From positions 3,442,827 through 3,506,826 of the forward strand of contig OZ025264.1 of the NCBI GenBank assembly GCA_964019135.1: a stretch of 64,000 nt of DNA. Direction: 5' to 3'. The translations under genes were made by a program, and so were the position numbers. Shown here piece by piece: positions 57,190 through 64,000 of this stretch; position 1 is the stretch's first letter; each line of letters starts with the position of its first letter. Under the pieces are notes generated by a model. The model searched no databases. It worked only from the letters and a program-made list of their open reading frames with translations, and was not told the origin of the DNA. Source of the stretch: Arenicola marina (taxonomy: Eukaryota > Annelida > Polychaeta > Arenicolidae).

Positions 57190-58460
57190 CTGATACGTGG
57201 CAGTGTGATATAGCACCACCGCCCCATAGCATCACTGCCGCATAACACCATTGCCACATAGTACCACTGCTACATGGCACCACTTCCACATAGCACCACT
57301 GCCACATGGCACCACTGCCGCATAGCACCACCAATGTCACATGGCACCACCACTGCCTCTTAGCACCACCACTGCCACATGGCATCCCCACTGCCACATA
57401 GAACCACTGCCACATAGCACCACTGCCACATAGCACCACTTCCACATAGCACCACTTCCACATGGCACCACTGCCACATAGCACCACTGCTACATGGCAC
57501 CACTGCCACATAGCACCACTGCTACATGGCACCACTGCCACATAGCACCACCCATGCCACTTATCACCACTACCTCATAGCACCACTGCCACATGGCACC
57601 ACTTCCACATAGCACCACTTCCACATGGCACCACTGCCACATAGCACCACTGCTACATGGCACCACTGCCACATAGCACCACTGCTACATGGCACCACTG
57701 CCACATAGCACCACCCATGCCACTTATCACCACTACCTCATAGCACCACTGCCACATAGCACCACTGCCGCATAGCACCACCAATGTCACATGGCACCAC
57801 CACTGCCTCTTAGCACCACCACTGCCACATGGCATCCCCACTGCCACATAGCACCACTGCCACATGGCACCACCACTGCCACATAGCACCACTGCCACAT
57901 GGCACCACCGCCACATGGCACCACCACTGCCACATGGCACCACCACTGCCACATGGCACCACCACTGCCACATAGCACCACCGCTGTCACATGGCACCAC
58001 CACTGCCCCATGGTACAACCACTGCTACATGGCACCACTGCCAGATGGCACCACTGCCACATGGCACCACTTCCACATAGCACCACCACTGTCACGTGGC
58101 ACCACCACGGCCACATATCACCACCACTACCACATGGCACCGCGGCCTCAAACCACCACTGCCACAACCCCTATCCTCCCCACCCCCCTCCACATAGCAT
58201 TACTGCCACATGGCACCTCCACGACCACACGACACCACCAGGGCCACATGACACCACCAGGGCCACAGCACCACCACGGCCACATATCACCACCACTGCC
58301 TCACAGCACCACTGCCACATAGCACCACTGTCACATGACGACCCCACTGTCACATGACACCACCACTGCCACATAGCATCACCACTGTCACATGACGCCC
58401 CACTGCCACATGACACCACGACTGTCACATAGCATCACCACTGTTAGGTGACAGAGCTTT
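57190..58460. repeat. 16-bp minisatellite array (CCACTGCCACATAGCA family)
   Basis: About 75 copies of a 16-bp unit CCACTGCCACATAGCA, with 1-3-bp insertions (CACCACCACTGCC) and GG/AG variants (CACATGGCA). Shifting length makes rotating Trp/Gly/Val-rich frames on minus and His/Thr/Pro frames on plus; none is a gene. A larger block seems duplicated within 57480-57720. Confidence 0.95.
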
Positions 58461-58499
58461 CACATAGCACCACCGCGATCACATTGCACCACCATTGCA

Positions 58500-59025
58500 C
58501 CATGGAGGGTCACGTCGCTTTCTACACACAGGATCACGTCACTTTCTACACACATGGTCACGTCACTTTCTACACACAGGGTCACGTCACTTTCTATACA
58601 CAAGGTCACGTCACTTCTACACACATGGTCACGTCACTTTCTACACATATGGTCACGTCACTTTCTATACACGGAGTCACGTCACTTTTTAAACACAGGG
58701 TCCCGTCACTTTCTACACACAGGGCCACGTCACTTTGTAAACACGGGGTCATGTCACTTTCTGAACACAGGGTCACGTCACTTTCTACACACAGGGTCAC
58801 GTCACTTTCTACGCAAAGGGTCACGTCACTTTCTACACACAGGGTCACGTCACTTTACACGCAGAGGGTCACGTCACTTTCTACACAAAGGGTCTCGTCA
58901 AATTCTACACACAGGGTCACGTCACTTTCTACACACAGGGTCACGTCACTTTCTACACACAGGGTCACGTCACTTCACACAGGGTCACGTCACTTTCTAC
59001 ACACAGGGTCATGTCACTTTCCACG
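58500..59025. repeat. 24-bp minisatellite array
   Basis: About 21 copies of a 24-bp unit, GGGTCACGTCACTTTCTACA followed by CACA. Each copy contains CACGTCAC, near a CRE half-site. Multiple of three, so open frames on both strands are by-products. Confidence 0.95.
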
Positions 59026-59275
59026 CTGTTAACTGTTGTTTATATTGCTATGTTCAGGGTCATAGATAGTTTACGGTCTCGCAACTCACCGGAAGTGACG
59101 TACAATGCGGCTGGTCCTATAGTAACAGTCGCATGCTCAGCTCCAACAAATGTGTTCCAGGCACGAAGTACCTTCCGTAAAGCAGTTATCATCAAATAGC
59201 GTTTGTGAGAATTTGTATCCAAATGTCACTCACGAGGTCCCTGCAACAATGCGACGCTCAGCAAGGTGAACGATG

Positions 59276-59316
59276 AGGTCAATAGTGTGACCTCGAGCTC
59301 AGTGAAATGACCTTGG
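59276..59316. promoter_or_regulatory. Nuclear-receptor-like half-site cluster
   Basis: AGGTCA (59276) and TGACCT (59288) form an inverted repeat with a 6-bp spacer. A TGACCTTG (59308), the reverse of the CAAGGTCA extended half-site used by ERR/SF-1-type receptors, follows 14 bp later. They lie about 250 bp upstream of the candidate exon at 59563. Motif match only. Confidence 0.25.
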
Positions 59317-59562
59317 TGAGGCTTCAGTCGCTGGCTGTGGTTGCCGCTCGCTACTTACTATCCGTTGGTTTAGTACGGAGCCTGTGGTTCCGTCATCGTG
59401 TCGTGGCTATCAAGCCGTGGATGAGTATACGTATGTGGTCAATTTCAACAGAGTAGTCAGATCAAGCCAAGAAGTATGCATGTTTTAATCTTGGTCGCTC
59501 CAGACAACGGGGTCCAAGCAAGCAGCAGGCTGGCGAGCTACGGTCTCCCTCCCGAGCGCACT

Positions 59563-59668
59563 ATGACAGCAAACGCCATACCCGCCTCCACACAACCTAC
59601 GGAGGCCATGATTGACGCACAAGATACATGTGAAGACGATATCAAAGGAAACAGAGCTTTCATATCAG
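59563..59668 (+). CDS. Possible first coding exon of a plus-strand gene
   Basis: From ATG 59563 the frame reads MTANAIPASTQPTEAMIDAQ then DTCEDDIKGNRAFIS. It ends at a good donor CAG|GTAACA (59669) in phase 1. An upstream in-frame ATG at 59476 would add 29 residues. The sequence is complex and non-repetitive with protein-like composition, unlike the G-rich tract directly after the donor. No domain is recognised. If real, its gene is transcribed away from the minus-strand gene and its first intron would hold the 33-bp satellite at the right edge. Confidence 0.33.
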
Positions 59669-60395
59669 GTAACAGTCCCGGTCACAGGACTTGCGCGGCG
59701 GGAGGGGTGGGGGGTGAGGGGCGGAGGCGGTGGATGGGCAGGGGCGGTGGATGGAAGGGGTGGGCGGTGCTGGTGGCGGCGGCGGGCGGACGGGGTGTCG
59801 GTGGGCGGAGGGGGAGGATAGTGGGGTGGGCGCTGGGGGTGTCGCGGTTAGCGGAGAGGGGTTGGGAAGGATGGATGCTGGTACGAGAAGATGCAGTGTC
59901 CTGTGTATGTGTATGAGGGTAGGGAGCGGGGCGGTATGTATGGGAGTGGAGGGAGCTGGGGGAGGATGGCGTCGCGTGGATAAAGGCTGTGGGGTGGCGG
60001 AGGGGGGATGATTGGGGGGGGGGGTGGGAGGGGTGCGATGTTAGCTGCCGGTTCCGGGAACAGTCACGCGACTCCCACGTGTCAACAGTTTTTCCAATGA
60101 AATGGGCCGTGACACTAAGTGACATGTGCGGCTGTACGGGTCCGTCTTGTGTCCGGCGCCGCGGTCGTTGATAACTTACAGGCCCTTCGCGGGATACAGC
60201 GGAATGGAACATAGCGCCCGGTCAGCCATTGCGAGAAGTCGCGGGGCTGCTGACCTACTAGTACTGGTCGTCAAACTGTAACCTCGTTAGTCTAAGAAAG
60301 CATGGCGTCAGGAGTCTTGTCACGCGTCTTACTGACGGATACTGCTGGGTACATGGGGGGTGCGAACAGTTCGTTACTGCCTTCTTGATCTGGCG

Positions 60396-60487
60396 CGGTA
60401 TGTAGTGTGGTATGGCGTGGTGTGTAGTGTGGTATGGCGTGGTGTGTAGTGTGGTATGGCGTGGTGTGTAGTGTGGTATGGCTTGGT
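60396..60487. repeat. 20-bp tandem repeat, about 4.5 copies
   Basis: Unit GTGGTATGGCGTGGTGTGTA. Near-identical copies. Confidence 0.92.
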
Positions 60488-60554
60488 GTTCGCTCAGCAC
60501 ACAGACACACATATACACATCGGGCTTAAGGGGACGTGCTGCCCAGGGCCGGTT

Positions 60555-60692
60555 GCCGCCCAAATCCGCTCGGTCGGGGCGTTATGCCGCCCAAATCCGC
60601 TCGGTCGTGGCGTTTTACCGCCAAAATCCGATCGGTCGGGGCGTTTTATCGCCAAAATCCGATCGGTCGGGGCGTTTTATCGCCAGAATCCG
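60555..60692. repeat. 31-bp tandem repeat, about 4.5 copies
   Basis: Core AAATCCGCTCGGTCGGGGCG then TTTTACCGCC. The left two units have CCGCTCGG and the right ones CCGATCGG. Confidence 0.9.
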
Positions 60693-60764
60693 TCAGGGCA
60701 ACCCGCTTTATGAACGCACATATTCAGAGCCCCGCACCCCCCGGTCGCAAAGTCGCAATGGGCG

Positions 60765-63700
60765 GGCGGGCTGGCACTACAGGGTCTGGGAAGGGGCGGG
60801 CGGGCTGCCACTACAGGATCTGGGAAGGGGCGGGCAGGCTGCCACTACAGGGTCTGGGAAGGGGGCGGGCAGGCTGTCACTACAGGGTCTGGGAAGGGGC
60901 GGGCGGGCTGTCACTACAGGGTCTGGGAAGGGGCGGGCGGGCTGCCACTACAGGGTCTGGGAAGGGGGCGGGCGGGCTGGCACTACAGGGTCTGGGAAGG
61001 GGCGGGCAGGCTGCCACTACAGGGTCTGGGAAGGGGGCGGGCGGGCTGCCACTACAGGGTCTGGGAAGGGGGCGGGCGGGCTGGCACTACATGGTCTGGG
61101 AAGGGGCGGGCAGGCTGCCACTACAGGGTCTGGGAAGGGGGCGGGCAGGCTGTCACTACAAGGTCTGGGAAGGGGCGGGCGGGCTGCCACTACAGGGTCT
61201 GGGAAGGGGGCGGGCGGGCTGGCACTACAGGGTCTGGGAACGGGCGGGCAGGCTGCCACTACAGGGTCTGGGAAGGGGGCGGGCAGGCTGTCACTACAAG
61301 GTCTGGGAAGGGGCGGGCGGGCTGCCACTACAGGGTCTGGGAAGGGGGCGGGCAGGCTGTCCCTACAGGGTCTGGGAAGGGGCGGGCAGGCTCCCACTAC
61401 AGGGTCTGGGAAGGGGGCGGGCAGGCTGTCACTACAGGGTCTGGGAAGGGGCGGGCGGGCTGCCACTACAGGGTCTGGGAAGGGGGCGGGCGGGCTGGCA
61501 CTACAGGGTCTGGGAAGGGGGCGGGCTGGCACTACAGGGTCTGGGAAGAGGGCGGGCGGGCTCCCACAACAGGGTCTGGGAAGGGGGCGGGCGGGCTGCC
61601 ACTACAGGGTCGGAGAAGGGGGCGGGCGGGCTGCCACAACAGGGTCTGGGAAGGGGGCGGGCGGGCTGGCACTACAGGGTCTGGGCAGGGGCGGGCAGGC
61701 TGCCACTACAGGGTCTGGGAAGGGGGCGGGCAGGCTGTCACTACAGGGTCTGGGAAGGGGCGGGCGGGCTGCCACTACAGGGTCTGGGAAGGGGGCGGGC
61801 GGGCTGGCACTACAGGGTCTGGGAAGGGGCGGGCAGGCTGCCACTACAGGGTCTGGGAAGGGGGCGGGCAGGCTGTCACTACAGGGTCTGGGAAGGGGCG
61901 GGCGGGCTGGCACTACAGGGTCTGGGAAGGGGCGGGCAGGCTGCCACTACAGGGTCTGGGAAGGGGGCGGGCGGGCTCCCACTACAGGGTCTGGGAAGGG
62001 GACGGGCTGGCACTACAGGGTCTGGGATCGGGCCGAGCGGGCTGCCACTACAGGGTCTGGGAAGGGGACGACCGGGCTGCCACTACAGGGTCGGAGAAGG
62101 GGGCGGGCGGGCTGCCACTACAGGGTCTGGGAAGGGGGCGGGCGGGCTGCCACTACAGGGTCTGGGAAGGGGGCGGGCGGGCTGCCACTACAGGGTCTGG
62201 GAGGGGGGCAGGCGGGCTCCCACAACAGGGTCTGGGAAGGGGGCGTGCGGGCTGCCACTACAGGGTCGGAGAAGAGGGCGGGCGGGCTGCCACTACAGGG
62301 CCTGGGAAGGGGGCGGGCGGGCTGCCACTACAGGGTCTGGGAAGGGGGCGGGCAGGCTCCCACTACAGGGTCTGGGAAGGGGGCGGGCAGGCTGCCACTA
62401 CAGGGTCTGGGAAGGGGGCGGGCTGGCTGCCACTACAGGGTCTGGGAAGGGGGCGGCGGGCTGCCACTACAGGGTCTGGGAAGGGGGTGGGCGGGCTCCC
62501 ACTACAGAGTCTGGGAAGGGGGCGGGCGGGCTGCCACTACAGGGTCTGGGATCGGGCCGAGCGGGCTGCCACTACAGGGCCTGGGAAGGGGGCGGACGGG
62601 CTCCCACTACAGGGTCTGGGAAGGGGGCGGGCGGGCTGCCACTACAGGGTCTGGGAAGGGGCGGGCGGGCTGGCACTACAGGGTCTGGGAAGGGGGCGGG
62701 CGGGCTGGCACTACAGGGTCTGGGAAGGGGCGGGAAGGCTGCCACTACAGGGTCCGGGAAGGGGGCGGGCGGGCTGCCACTACAGGGTCTGGGAAGGGGC
62801 GGGCGGGCTGGCACTACAGGGTCTGGGATCGGGCCGAGCGGGCTGCCACTACAGAGTCTGGGAAGGGGCGGGAAGGCTGCCACTACAGAGTCTGGGAAGG
62901 GGGCGGGCGGGCTGCCACTACAGGGTCTGGGAAGGGGCGGGCGGGCTGGCACTACAGGGTCTGGGAAGGGGGCGGGCGGGCTGGCACTACAGGGTCTGGG
63001 AAGGGGCGGGAAGGCTGCCACTACAGGGTCTGGGAAGGGGGCGGGCGGGCTGCCACTACAGGGTCTGGGAAGGGGCGGGCGGGCTGGCACTACAGGGTCT
63101 GGGATCGGGCCGAGCGGGCTGCCACTACAGAGTCTGGGAAGGGGCGGGAAGGCTGCCACTACAGAGTCTGGGAAGGGGCGGGCGGGCTGCCACTACAGAG
63201 TCTGGGACGGGGCGGGCAGGCTGTCACTACAGAGTCTGGGAAGGGGGCGGGCGGGCTGCCACTACAGAGTCTGGGAAGGGGCGGGAAGGCTGCCACTACA
63301 GAGTCTGGGAAGGGGCGGGCTGGCACTACAGAGTCTGGGAAGGGGGCGGGCGGGCTGCCACTACAGGGTCTGGGAAGGGGGCGGGCGGGCTGCCACTACA
63401 GGGTCTGGGAAGGGGCGGGAAGGCTGCCACTACAGAGTCTGGGAAGGGGGCGAGCGGGCTGTCACTACAGGGTCTGGGAAGGGGGGCAGGCGGGCTGCCA
63501 CTACAGGGTCTGGGAAGGGGCGGGAAGGCTGCCACTACAGAGTCTGGGAAGGGGGCGGGCGGGCTGCCACTACAGGGTCTGGGAAGGGGGCGGGCGGGCT
63601 TGCACTACAGGGTCTGGGAAGGGGCGGGCGGGCTTGCACTACAGGGTCTGGGAAGGGGGCGGGCAGGCTGCCACTACAGAGTCTGGGAAGGGGGCGGGCG

Positions 63701-64000
63701 GGCTGTCACTACAGGGTCTGGGAAGGGGCGGGCGGGCTGCCACCACAGGGTCTGGGAAGGGGGCGGGCGGGCTGCCAATACAGAGTCTGGGAAGGGGGCG
63801 GGCGGGCTGCCACTACAGAGTCTGGGAAGGGGCGGGCAGGCTGTCACTACAGGGTCTGGGAAGGGGCGGGAAGGCTGCCACTACAGAGTCTGGGAAGGGG
63901 GCGGGCGGGCTGCCACTACAGAGTCTGGGAAGGGGCGGGCAGGCTGTCACTACAGGGTCTGGGAAGGGGCGGGAAGGCTGCCAATACAGAGTCTGGGAAG
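60765..64000. repeat. 33/34-bp G-rich satellite array running off the right edge
   Basis: About 95 copies of a 33- or 34-bp unit, core GGGCGGGCTGCCACTACAGG then GTCTGGGAAGGGG. Units differ in one G (GGGGC versus GGGGGC) and at CTGCC/CTGGC/CTGTC and CAGGG/CAGAG. Rare units carry GGGATCGGGCCGAGC. Each unit has four or more G-runs of three or longer, spaced by 1-3 bases. The Pro/Ala/Ser minus frames (PPLPRPCSASPPAPFPDPVV repeats) are artefacts. Confidence 0.96.

Larger units (their letters stand above)
59026..60395. other. Non-satellite region with possible promoter and first exon of a plus-strand gene
   Basis: It contains nuclear-receptor-type half-sites (59276-59316), a candidate coding exon (59563-59668), G-rich low-complexity sequence (59695-60035), and then single-copy sequence with no further feature. 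Confidence 0.4.

Noticed and set aside
60765-63535. Pro/Ala/Ser-rich collagen- or mucin-like minus-strand protein
   Set aside because: Translation of the 33/34-bp G-rich satellite; frames break wherever 33- and 34-bp units alternate.

Overview
Kind of sequence. This is eukaryotic, almost certainly animal, nuclear DNA. It has split coding exons with good splice sites, a decayed APE-endonuclease non-LTR retrotransposon (LINE) of the L1/Tx1-like type, two tRNA-derived SINEs and very extensive tandem repeats. The LINE type, the SINE style and the satellite load suggest a marine invertebrate, perhaps a mollusc; that is inference. There are no bacterial genes, rRNAs, CRISPR arrays or intact tRNA genes. 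Long open frames inside the arrays are artefacts of simple repeats.

Host gene. The best-supported gene is on the minus strand and is split across the window. Exon 1 (48273-47097) encodes a short luminal N-terminus, one membrane span with a cysteine pair at its end, and a long Ser/Pro/Gly-rich cytoplasmic linker. Exon 2 (1450-1233) encodes the next 73 residues. The donor at 47096 and acceptor at 1451 agree in phase (phase 1), so the two exons can join directly across an intron of about 45.6 kb. The layout resembles the N-terminal half of a synaptotagmin-like protein; any C2 domains would lie left of position 1. Identity is tentative.

Layout. 1-1203: 47-bp satellite in the next intron. 1233-1450: exon 2. 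1545-1745: SINE. 1757-9500: 23-, 14- and 41-bp arrays with short spacers. 9500-14560: AT-rich single-copy DNA ending in a cluster of small hairpins. 14563-15122: 25-bp array. 15123-17150: spacer with a degenerate SINE. 17150-26175: 9-kb 22-bp satellite with a 1,366-bp higher-order duplication. 26180-30110: broken LINE. 30775-47043: nine further arrays (41, 49, 36, 22, about 49, telomere-like, 42, 62 and 32 bp). 47097-48273: exon 1. 48490-48995: 31-bp array just upstream of the start codon. 49000-64000: intergenic or neighbouring-gene DNA with 83-, 18-, 16-, 24-, 20-, 31- and 33-bp arrays, a foldback element, and possible plus-strand exons at 54048-54113 and 59563-59668.

By my boundaries about 40 of 64 kb is tandem repeat, in some twenty unrelated families, most of it inside one intron. 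Candidate signals in or between arrays include CTCF-like motifs, a CRE (TGACGTCA) array, an RFX/X-box-like array that also looks like repeated splice acceptors, and a 3.2-kb G-quadruplex-prone array. I see no self-contained new biosynthetic or defence system. The most unusual items are the satellite-filled intron, a hairpin family whose stems covary, and a perfectly duplicated exon-like segment on the opposite strand.
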